Position numbers and translations under genes: made by a program. From Shewanella psychrophila (GTDB taxonomy: Bacteria > Pseudomonadota > Gammaproteobacteria > Enterobacterales > Shewanellaceae), in contig NZ_CP014782.1 in the NCBI RefSeq assembly GCF_002005305.1, forward strand, positions 1,674,001-1,738,000: a stretch of DNA of 64,000 nt. The letters run 5' to 3'. A model generated the notes under the pieces. The model was given only the letters and a program-made list of their open reading frames with translations, was not told where the DNA came from and searched no databases. Below are positions 18,761 through 26,351 of the stretch, piece after piece; position 1 is the stretch's first letter; each line of letters begins with the position of its first letter.

Positions 18761-19504
18761 ATGAGTTTTGATATTACAGATAAAGTGGCGCTGGTTACCG
18801 GCGCGAATCGCGGCATAGGCAAGTCAATCGTTGAATCGTTTCTGGCTCACGGCGCTAAGAAGGTCTATTTAGCAGTGCGCGATCTCGACTCTACAACCTA
18901 ACTCGTAGAGCTATATGCAAATAAGGTCTCCCCTCTGCTGATCGACATGTCCAAACCAGAATCAATTGTAGCAGCCGCGAAACTGACTGCAGATGTACAA
19001 GTCGTTGTGAATAACGCAGGCATATTGAAAGTCGCCGCCCCTTTAGATGAACATGCCGAGCAGTCATTGATCGAAGAGCTAAACATAAACGCATTTGGTT
19101 TGCTGCGCATAGCCCAGGCATTTACCCCGGTACTAGAGAAAAATGGCCCTGGTGCCTTGGTTCAACTCAACTCGGTAGCTTCAATTAAAAACTTTGCAGC
19201 ACTCACCACCTATTCAGCATCAAAAGCGGCTGCATATTCTATTACCCAAGGTTTAAAAGAGAGCCTGGCGCCGAAAGGAATCGCTGTATTGAGTGTCCAC
19301 CCTGGTCCTATCAATACCGATATGGCGGCCCAAGGTGGCATGACTGACATTGCCGAGCCCACCAGCGTTGTTGCCGAAGGGATAGTGAGCTCACTAAAAG
19401 CAGGAGATTTTCATCTCTTCCCCGATGCCATGGCCAGAGACTTTCAAGGTGCCTACCAAAGCTATGCCGACAACATCATCGAGGCTGATTTATCTGAATC
19501 TTGA
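18761..19504 (+). pseudogene. Short-chain dehydrogenase/reductase interrupted by a nonsense codon
   Basis: The ATG at 18761 follows an AGAAGGAAG site and opens a standard SDR: the Rossmann motif TGANRGIGKS is in the first 30 residues. At codon 47 an in-frame TAA (18899-18901) follows DSTT. The same frame then continues undisturbed for 200 codons with NNAG, the catalytic YSASK and HPGPINTDMA. A single C-to-T change in a CAA codon would explain it. A restart at ATG 18947 would lack the cofactor site. Substrate unknown; likely controlled by the neighbouring TetR. Confidence 0.88.
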
Positions 19505-19690
19505 TGATCGACTCAAATCCGAAGGGGCTGTGATGAGCCTTCAAATCAACGTTCGTAGGACTTGCCTACCCCTGCGGTGAATTGGCCTTTATCTATCATT
19601 TGGCCCTTATATACAAGTTTGAATCGATATGTCTAGCTGCCTAGATGCCCGATTATCGGCTTAAGTGTAAGGGCTTTACAGTTTGCAAGC

Positions 19691-20113
19691 CTAGTTGACC
19701 AGCTTCTGTAATAGACGTATCAGCTCTTTCTGCTCACTCGCTGAGAGTGGAGCTAATAACTCTTTATTCACCGCGACAGGAATAGGTAATAGTTGACTCT
19801 GTAGTGCTCGACCTTTCTCGGTTAAATAAATGTGAAAACTTCTACGACTGTTTGGATCGCTTTGTCGCTCAACCAGAGACAGCTTAACCAGTTTATCCAA
19901 TGTTCTGGTAGTGGTTGAGTTTTCAATCATAGATTTTCTGGCAATCTCACTCTGTGTGACCCCCTCTTCCTCAAAAAGGCACATCAAAACTGGCCAAAGG
20001 GCTAGAGTTAATCCCTGCTTTTTCAGCTGCTCTTCAAATTTTCTTGCAGCCCTGTTGGCAATAACATTTGTTAACCATCCAAAGCTAGCTTGACGCTCAA
20101 ACTTTTTACTCAT
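19691..20113 (-). CDS. MarR-family transcriptional regulator
   Basis: A 140-residue winged-helix protein with the MarR pattern: FEEEGVTQSEIARKSMIENSTTTR, LVKLSLVERQSDPNSRR and the wing IYLTEKGRAL. It lies 18 bases downstream of the cytochrome b561 gene in the same direction. The big dyad at 20781-20832, between cytochrome b561 and cytochrome c', is its most plausible binding site. Confidence 0.9.
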   Translation of the reverse strand: MSKKFERQASFGWLTNVIANRAARKFEEQLKKQGLTLALWPVLMCLFEEEGVTQSEIARKSMIENSTTTRTLDKLVKLSLVERQSDPNSRRSFHIYLTEKGRALQSQLLPIPVAVNKELLAPLSASEQKELIRLLQKLVN

Positions 20114-20131
20114 TATTTGCTCACGAACATA

Positions 20132-20752
20132 TTATGACTGTGCAACTATTGCAATGGTAACTAATACCGAAGCAATTAACACTACACATGCACGTTTATT
20201 TGATTCAAAGCTTAATACGACCTGTTCTGCTCGGCTTTGAACCCCAAGCACCATAGCCCAAACTAGCGGCTTCGAGCGTAACTTGTAAATCAGAATAGCC
20301 ATCAAATGTAACCCTATTAGCACAGGTAATAATATTGCTAGCCATGCATGAACACCCATTAAGCTCTCAACCACACCCTCGGTTAACCATATATCAGCAA
20401 ACGGTATCTTTACTACCAAACCCGCAACGATTAAACCCGTTAAGCACTGGAGGAATAAAACTACCAACATGAGTATAACCATCCACCCTCCTGCAGGATT
20501 ATGACCAGGTTTCTCTTGCTTCTGACCCTTTATATGATTAATTACAGTCTTGGGCGATTGAACAAAATGAGAAAAACGACTGGTTTCACTACCTACTACT
20601 CCCCATAAAACTCGCCAAATAAGCAATGTAGCTAGGCCTAACCCCAAGCCCACGTGAACCATAATACCTTGATAACCTGTCACTATTAATCCAACAACCA
20701 AAACAACTTGAAGCCAGTGATATAGACGTGTAGGTAGATCCCAAACTTTCAT
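20132..20752 (-). CDS. Cytochrome b561-type membrane haem protein
   Basis: A 206-residue protein with four or more transmembrane helices. The start KVWDLPTRLYHWLQ is typical of the prokaryotic cytochrome b561 / Ni,Fe-hydrogenase cytochrome b family. Histidines in predicted helices (YHW near residue 12, HVGLG near 33, GVHAWLA near 134, GLHLMA near 148) can ligate two b haems. It likely passes electrons between quinol and a periplasmic partner; cytochrome c' is transcribed divergently next door. It shares a transcript with the MarR gene. Confidence 0.88.
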   Translation of the reverse strand: MKVWDLPTRLYHWLQVVLVVGLIVTGYQGIMVHVGLGLGLATLLIWRVLWGVVGSETSRFSHFVQSPKTVINHIKGQKQEKPGHNPAGGWMVILMLVVLFLQCLTGLIVAGLVVKIPFADIWLTEGVVESLMGVHAWLAILLPVLIGLHLMAILIYKLRSKPLVWAMVLGVQSRAEQVVLSFESNKRACVVLIASVLVTIAIVAQS

Positions 20753-20780
20753 TTCATACTTCCATCATCAATGCGGTTAC

Positions 20781-20832
20781 AATAATTTACATGACAACTG
20801 TTGCGCACGCAATGATTGTCATGTAAATTATT
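20781..20832. promoter_or_regulatory. 52-bp nearly perfect dyad between cytochrome b561 and cytochrome c' genes
   Basis: Two 17-bp arms (AATAATTTACATGACAA and its exact reverse complement) flank an inner pair TTGCG/CGCAA, with a 3-bp mismatch each side and a CA centre. It lies between the divergent b561-marR and cytochrome c' genes. MarR-type regulators bind inverted repeats of this kind, so it is probably a compound operator. Confidence 0.75.
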
Positions 20833-20899
20833 GCTCATACCAAAGGCATGAAGACTTGTTGCCTAGATTCAATACACAACCTACAAAGGAATAATTAGA

Positions 20900-21343
20900 A
20901 TGAAATACAGTCCTAGCATAATCATTATCTGCGCGACACTTTCGCTAAATGCTATTGCTAAGGTGAATAAATTTGAGGATGAGATAAAAGAGCGTAAAGC
21001 GTCATTTACTCAAATAGAGGAGCTCAATGATCAAATTGAAGCAGATCTTAAAAGTGATGAGATCCCTTGGCCAGTTCTACTGGCTAACAGCAGCAACCTG
21101 CTAGCCGCAACCTCCTCATTAAGTGGTTTATTTCCACAGGGGAGTCATGAGAATAGCAGAGCAAAACAAAAGATTTGGAACACGCCTACAAAGTTTAAAA
21201 ATGAATTAGCACTCATGGATCGCCATTTTCACGCCCTCAATACTGCGATATTACAAAAAGATACTAACGCTGCAAAACTTGCTTTAAAAAAAGCAAATTC
21301 CACATGCAATAGCTGCCATAGAAAATACCGTTCATGGTGGTAA
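20900..21343 (+). CDS. Cytochrome c' (periplasmic)
   Basis: A 147-residue protein with a signal peptide (to about residue 20, AIA) and one haem c site, CNSCH at 136-140, at the C-terminus as usual in class II cytochromes. The helical layout and the LFPQGSHENSRAKQKIW loop fit cytochrome c', which binds NO and can protect from nitrosative stress. AAAGGA precedes the ATG. It is divergent from the b561-marR pair and followed by a monooxygenase-fold protein. Confidence 0.9.
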   Translation: MKYSPSIIIICATLSLNAIAKVNKFEDEIKERKASFTQIEELNDQIEADLKSDEIPWPVLLANSSNLLAATSSLSGLFPQGSHENSRAKQKIWNTPTKFKNELALMDRHFHALNTAILQKDTNAAKLALKKANSTCNSCHRKYRSWW

Positions 21344-21404
21344 TCAACTTAACCAAACTATAAATCCAATTAATCTAACTCAATAAATATATAAAGGAAA
21401 TATT

Positions 21405-21752
21405 ATGAAACGCTTACTAATCACCGTACTGATGATCATACTCCCTACCACTGCCATGGCGCAGAATGTCATACTCATCAACCCTTTTGAGGTGCCAAAG
21501 GGTCAAGAAACTGAAACCATTGTCTACTGGGAGGCAGCAAGAGACTTTCTAATGGAACAGCCAGGCTACGTCTCCACCGAGCTACACCAATCTATACAGC
21601 CGGATGCAAAGTTTCATTTAATCAATATCGCCGAATGGGAAAGCATCGAAACCTTCAAGGCTGCAACATCAAAAATGAGGAAAGAGTTGAAGCAGAAGCC
21701 TATTGAAGGGATGAAGTTTTATCCAGCCCTGTATGACGTCATACGTAAATAG
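21405..21752 (+). CDS. Exported antibiotic-biosynthesis-monooxygenase (ABM) fold protein
   Basis: A 115-residue protein with a signal peptide ending AMAQ. The body VILINPFEVPKGQETETIVYW, FLMEQPGYVSTELHQS (read as separate motifs) and INIAEWESIETFKAA is the dimeric ferredoxin-like ABM fold. Periplasmic ABM proteins are poorly understood; haem or quinone chemistry has been suggested for relatives. It sits 61 bases after cytochrome c' with its own AAAGGA site, probably in one transcript. Confidence 0.82.
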   Translation: MKRLLITVLMIILPTTAMAQNVILINPFEVPKGQETETIVYWEAARDFLMEQPGYVSTELHQSIQPDAKFHLINIAEWESIETFKAATSKMRKELKQKPIEGMKFYPALYDVIRK

Positions 21753-21793
21753 TTAAAATAAGCATCTCGCCCCCAATCACCTAGACAAAACTG

Positions 21794-21827
21794 GACTCTC
21801 CCTGATAGTTAAATGTCAGAGAGAGTC
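21794..21827. terminator. Hairpin between convergent ABM and DUF1566 genes
   Basis: GACTCTC...GAGAGTC with an inner CTGA/TCAG pairing forms an 11-bp interrupted stem. There is no clear T-tract, so it is only a probable terminator. Confidence 0.45.
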
Positions 21828-21870
21828 GCTTATATCTTGGTACCAAAAGTATGCATACCAGTAACATTAA

Positions 21871-22440
21871 TTATTCAGGATCGGCGACTAAGAGCACCCC
21901 CCTGACATAATCCACTACCGAGCTACTTGCTACCACGGCGCCTGCTGTCACATCTAAATTCATGATCCCTTCGTCAGCAATAACAGGAGTCGATGACCAC
22001 AGATATGAATAGCCGCCTTCGGCCTGAGCAATCGCATCGACATTAGGGAAAATCACGTTGTTCATCGCTGGATGCACACAGCGTTGCTCACGTATAGAAA
22101 CAAGCTCTTTGATGTTAGGCACGCGCCAATTTGTCTTATCAGCAAAGTGATATAGTTTATTTGCCTCATTCGTTCTGGCATTGTCTGCTGCTTGCAGCGC
22201 ACCTTGCCAGAAAACAGCTACTGGCATGCCATCGCAATGCTTAGTCTCATTGTTCCAGCTCTGGCCCACAGAGCAACGCATCCAAGTTAGCTTAGTGGCT
22301 TGATCTGTTACCGTGCCGTCATTATTATCGATAAATCTTGCGGTCGGTGTACTGGCATCGAAACTCATTTCACAAGCTTGTTCCACCGCCGACGCAGAGA
22401 AACTCAGGATTATCGCCGCAGCTAATAGTAATTTTTTCAT
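21871..22440 (-). CDS. Exported DUF1566-domain protein
   Basis: A 189-residue protein with a signal peptide (ending SASA). DUF1566 features: TDQATKLTWMRCSVGQ, WRVPNIKELVSI and YSYLWSSTP, with several Cys that may form disulfides (near CSVGQ, KHCDG, QRCVH). DUF1566 is a lectin-like or Fib_succ-like surface domain of unknown function. It is the last gene of the leftward unit that starts with the TonB receptor, 18 bases after the DUF1566 lipoprotein. A role at the cell surface in ligand binding is inference. Confidence 0.82.
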   Translation of the reverse strand: MKKLLLAAAIILSFSASAVEQACEMSFDASTPTARFIDNNDGTVTDQATKLTWMRCSVGQSWNNETKHCDGMPVAVFWQGALQAADNARTNEANKLYHFADKTNWRVPNIKELVSIREQRCVHPAMNNVIFPNVDAIAQAEGGYSYLWSSTPVIADEGIMNLDVTAGAVVASSSVVDYVRGVLLVADPE

Positions 22441-22458
22441 TATATTTCCCTAATTCTC

Positions 22459-23886
22459 TTATTTAACACCGACAAGACGGACAGGTAAGGCTGATGGATA
22501 GTCACAATCATCTTGACTAACACAGTATGAGTAAGACGTTGTAGCGCCCATATACCAACGGTTGAAACCTAAGGTCCACATGTAGGCAGACTGATCCATC
22601 GAGGCATAATTTTCTACCGAAGGCGTACTTGTCCAATAATCGTTATCCGCTGTATTGGGGAAGAACTTGATATCAACAGCCATCTGCACATCATCGCTAC
22701 CTGAATCGGTAGAGGCAAAGTTAACTAGGCTATAAAGCTGATCAAAAGTGGGTAACTGCCAATCCTTAACCCCACATAAACCTTGTTTCTCTTCCAACTC
22801 ATTCAGGTAGGTCTTATATTGCGCTATGGTGCAGATCCCATTGGCATCATCACAACTGGCCTCACTCACCTCACCTTCGATAACGGCTCTGTCATCCTTG
22901 ATGTAGACCAGCAGATGATCTTTATCTTGTACGCTTGCACCATCAGCTGCTTTATTCTCCCAGATAAGCCCCGTATTTAGATCTTTAACACAGCTCCATT
23001 GCTGAGCATCGGCAACCAATGCCTCGCCCTTAGCATCGAGTTTCAGATAACTAAAACCAGCAAGTCCGTCACTGTTATCATTATTGGTTTTATCCAGACC
23101 ATAGTTAGCATCTTGCCCGGCAAACTGCTCGTCCTGGCTATCGGAAGCGAAAGCGCTGCCATCGGCAAACAAGGTGATGCCAGTGTCTGTCATGGGATAA
23201 GCCGAATTTAGCTGGCTGGCGTAACCCACGATATCTTTTGCAAAACTTGCCATCTCTTCATCTGTCATACCAGCCCATGAAGCCAGATGCTGGCTCATTG
23301 CGGCCAGTAAAGCCGGCGATTGAACCGCCTCACCACCTATCGCTTGCCACATGATATCGAATTTAGGATTAAAATCGGTCAAGGCATCATGATGCTGTAA
23401 CAAGCTGGCGTCAGTCGGCAACTCAAGCTTAAATTGCTTGTTTAGGCTTGTTGCTATCGAAGCTAATGCCTTTTCTTGTGTCATACCGTTAAGCATAAGA
23501 CCTGATACCATGCTGGAAACAGGGCTTAGTGTCACTTCACTCTTGTCAGCGATAGCCGCAGATGCAAGGTAACGCACCATAGGTTTATCACTGCTGGCTC
23601 CCTCACTCTGCACTATGTAGTAATTATTCAGCACAGCCACATCTTCGCTGCTCAGATTAGCCACACCGGCTGTCATATCTGCCTGTGTCTCACCCATATC
23701 ACAGACGAAGTTTTGGTTACTATCGGCGCAGACCTGACCATCTACATCCGTGCCAGCAGCAAAGCTAACGCTGTATATCTTGCCTGGTTCAGTCGTCGGT
23801 GTGGTGGTCGAGTCATCGCTCGAGCCACAGGCGGTTAATCCGGCACAAACGAGCGCGAGATAGAGCGGGCTTAAGTTTCTTTTCAT
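22459..23886 (-). CDS. DUF1566-domain lipoprotein
   Basis: A 475-residue lipoprotein: lipobox LTAC puts the lipidated Cys at residue 20, followed by a Ser/Thr/Asp-rich tether. The N-terminal half (about 35-240) is an unrecognised helical domain with CADSNQNFVCDMGETQ, like calcium-type loops in surface proteins. The C-terminal half is DUF1566 (GLIWENKA, GVKDWQLPTFDQLYSLVNF, NDYWTSTP, LPVRLVGVK). It lies 4 bases after the metalloprotease gene. By position it could be a surface haem or haemoprotein receptor, as HmuY is in Porphyromonas, but there is no sequence similarity to show that. Confidence 0.85.
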   Translation of the reverse strand: MKRNLSPLYLALVCAGLTACGSSDDSTTTPTTEPGKIYSVSFAAGTDVDGQVCADSNQNFVCDMGETQADMTAGVANLSSEDVAVLNNYYIVQSEGASSDKPMVRYLASAAIADKSEVTLSPVSSMVSGLMLNGMTQEKALASIATSLNKQFKLELPTDASLLQHHDALTDFNPKFDIMWQAIGGEAVQSPALLAAMSQHLASWAGMTDEEMASFAKDIVGYASQLNSAYPMTDTGITLFADGSAFASDSQDEQFAGQDANYGLDKTNNDNSDGLAGFSYLKLDAKGEALVADAQQWSCVKDLNTGLIWENKAADGASVQDKDHLLVYIKDDRAVIEGEVSEASCDDANGICTIAQYKTYLNELEEKQGLCGVKDWQLPTFDQLYSLVNFASTDSGSDDVQMAVDIKFFPNTADNDYWTSTPSVENYASMDQSAYMWTLGFNRWYMGATTSYSYCVSQDDCDYPSALPVRLVGVK

Positions 23887-23890
23887 GGTC

Positions 23891-26344
23891 CTACTTCTCC
23901 GTTTTTACATATTGTCGTGTTATATAAGCGAAACAAAGCATCCAAAGTGTCCAGCCTAGGCTGCCACCTGAATCTTTCGTTTTTTCATCGGTTTTCTTAT
24001 CTGGCTGTGGAGTCACATCTGGCTGACTACAGGTGTACTCACTCACCTGACTCAAACTCCATGAAAGCAGCTTGCCCTTATGACCGGCGTCATGATCGAT
24101 GATCTGCAACTGCCACTGACCTGTCAGGCTCTCATCTATCACTGCAGACCAGTCGATATCGGCCACATTGTTTGGCAAGGTGTGTCTGAAACTCGTACGC
24201 GGGTAATAATCCCGATCCCAGATATCGACCTGTAGACCCGACGGACTGATTAGCTTGATACTGAGCTGGTCAAACTGGGGATGCTCGATGTGCAGTGATA
24301 GCGTAAGATCTTGATTAACTTTAAAATCCTGCTGACTAAAGTCCAGATAGAAGTTGTTAACCCCCATCTCCTTGGTCAAACCGACATCATTGGCCGTTGC
24401 ATCATTCAAGTCTCCACCAACACCTGTGGCCGTTTGATGAGCTCCCTCACCAATTGTCATCGCTAGCGCCAACCGAGAATGATTTATCGCGGCGATATCA
24501 CTGGTGTAATGCACATCGACGGGTAATGTGATCTTCTGTCCACAAATAAGATTATCGCCAAGGGCTAAGGTAAACTGACCCTCTATGGCCTTGGTATCAC
24601 CGGCCAGCAGCTCAGTAATTGGAGGCATATCACCACTCACTACAAGCCCCTCGGGTAAGTCTGAGAAGCTGAAGCTAATCGCTTCAAGTTTCGCCACCGC
24701 AAGGTTTTGCAGGCTAAGGTTTAACGGTACTGAGCCTGTCTGCTGCTTCACCACACTGGAGATGGCTAACTCGATGGGATCTAAGATCAAGCCATGTTGA
24801 TCAAATTGCTGCTGCAAAATGGCCGCATAGTCTTTCTCTGGATGCATGCGGGCGGCCATGTCGAGAGTAGACAGGGCGAGCTGATCCATACGTACCCCGG
24901 CACCCATGCCGTACATGGCTTCGATAACAATTCGTTCAAAATCGTCAATCGCTTCATCGCCATGGCTTTCGAACGCCCGGCGCATCCCCTGAAACAAGGG
25001 CGTCGACCAGAGCTGATCGCCTAAGGTATCTTTTACCCACTGGTGAGCGGGATAATTATAATTAGGATTATATTTAGCCGACTGATCGTCTAAGGTTCTG
25101 GGCTTACGATTACCGAACCTGGCATCCCAGTTAAACATGACATTTGGCTCAAAAACCTGACCTTGTGGATCCCTGAAACTGTGCACTCCAGCATAGAAAT
25201 CAGAGAAACCTTCGCCTATGGCACCGCTGTCCCCTCCCTTATCGCTATTATTGATAAAGTGCATCAAACCATGGCCAAATTCATGCCAGATCACGTCGGC
25301 ATCTTCACCGTCGGGCACACCACCGACACCGAGCAAGATCCTATTTTCCAAGAAGGAATAGGCCGACTGATCGTTAGTGCCACCACGAGCATCAATCTCA
25401 ATAGGAGAATAAAATATCTGGCTAGCACCTTCATAACCAAGGCTCTGCAGATGACGCTGAGCCTTATCCAGATGATAATAAGCCATGACCTGAACAAACT
25501 CATCGTCATGACGGCGCCACTCAATGTCGCCAGTTAGCAAGGGAGCGGGATTTACGGGCTCTGCTAAATCAACGACCTTCACATAGGGGCCACTGAGCAT
25601 AAAGCCACCATCGACAGCCTGAAGATCTTGCAGCTCGACTCGGCTATAAGCAGCCTCTGGTAAGGTCTCACTCAGAGCCTGTTGCTCCAGACTTTCGTCC
25701 ATCAGCTTAGTCTTAGGATCTGGATTGAATACCAGCGCCTTAAGACTGTTACCAGTCAGCAAGTCATTCGGAGTAAAGTCAGCCAGATAAGCTTCAACCG
25801 TGCGCTCCTTGGCCAAAAATTGTTCATGGGTTAAATCGATATAGAAAGAAAATGTCGCCTCAGGTTTAAACTGTTTGACCTTCACCTGCCACACGGGCTC
25901 AATGCCCGACGCCTCAGTCAACCACCAACCTTTGGCCAGACCTTGGATGTCGAAATTATCCGCTTCGATGCCGATCGCCTGAGCTATCACATCCGACTCA
26001 GGTGCAAGCTCAGACTCAGGCCAGATGTGTGATTGCAAGGAAGCAACTGACGCCTGATAGTAGCGAAATGGCATGCCGCCACGGTTCACCCCTAAGGCAT
26101 CCACCACGGAAAATATCGGTAGCCCATCGATTAGAGGATAGAAACTGTAGTAATGGCCGAATACGCCGCGGCGCTCATAGGCTAGCTGGTGTTCCCTTGA
26201 GAATTCCTGGCTCAGATAATCTTTAGCCTGGCCTGCACTTTCTACCTGAATGGGAGTCAATGGCGTCAGAAAATGTAATTCACTTGCACCACAGATGCCG
26301 CTAACGAGCAACGCCACAGCCGCTAATTTAAAATGATGTTTCAT
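23891..26344 (-). CDS. Secreted zinc metalloprotease (M36/fungalysin-like) with P-domain and GlyGly-CTERM
   Basis: An 817-residue exported protease. Order: signal peptide (1-20); propeptide-like region (about 25-260); gluzincin catalytic domain with HEFGH at 354-358 and the third zinc ligand in GEGFSDFYAG (Glu378); a proprotein-convertase P-domain (about 660-775, VNQDLTLSLHIEHPQ, LISPSG, GQWQLQIID). The tail is GGSLGW, a hydrophobic segment and basic end, which is a GlyGly-CTERM signal processed by rhombosortase on type II-secreted proteins. It lies 7 bases after the TonB receptor gene. Release of haem from host or prey proteins is a plausible job. Confidence 0.88.
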   Translation of the reverse strand: MKHHFKLAAVALLVSGICGASELHFLTPLTPIQVESAGQAKDYLSQEFSREHQLAYERRGVFGHYYSFYPLIDGLPIFSVVDALGVNRGGMPFRYYQASVASLQSHIWPESELAPESDVIAQAIGIEADNFDIQGLAKGWWLTEASGIEPVWQVKVKQFKPEATFSFYIDLTHEQFLAKERTVEAYLADFTPNDLLTGNSLKALVFNPDPKTKLMDESLEQQALSETLPEAAYSRVELQDLQAVDGGFMLSGPYVKVVDLAEPVNPAPLLTGDIEWRRHDDEFVQVMAYYHLDKAQRHLQSLGYEGASQIFYSPIEIDARGGTNDQSAYSFLENRILLGVGGVPDGEDADVIWHEFGHGLMHFINNSDKGGDSGAIGEGFSDFYAGVHSFRDPQGQVFEPNVMFNWDARFGNRKPRTLDDQSAKYNPNYNYPAHQWVKDTLGDQLWSTPLFQGMRRAFESHGDEAIDDFERIVIEAMYGMGAGVRMDQLALSTLDMAARMHPEKDYAAILQQQFDQHGLILDPIELAISSVVKQQTGSVPLNLSLQNLAVAKLEAISFSFSDLPEGLVVSGDMPPITELLAGDTKAIEGQFTLALGDNLICGQKITLPVDVHYTSDIAAINHSRLALAMTIGEGAHQTATGVGGDLNDATANDVGLTKEMGVNNFYLDFSQQDFKVNQDLTLSLHIEHPQFDQLSIKLISPSGLQVDIWDRDYYPRTSFRHTLPNNVADIDWSAVIDESLTGQWQLQIIDHDAGHKGKLLSWSLSQVSEYTCSQPDVTPQPDKKTDEKTKDSGGSLGWTLWMLCFAYITRQYVKTEK

Positions 26345-26351
26345 ACTTCAC

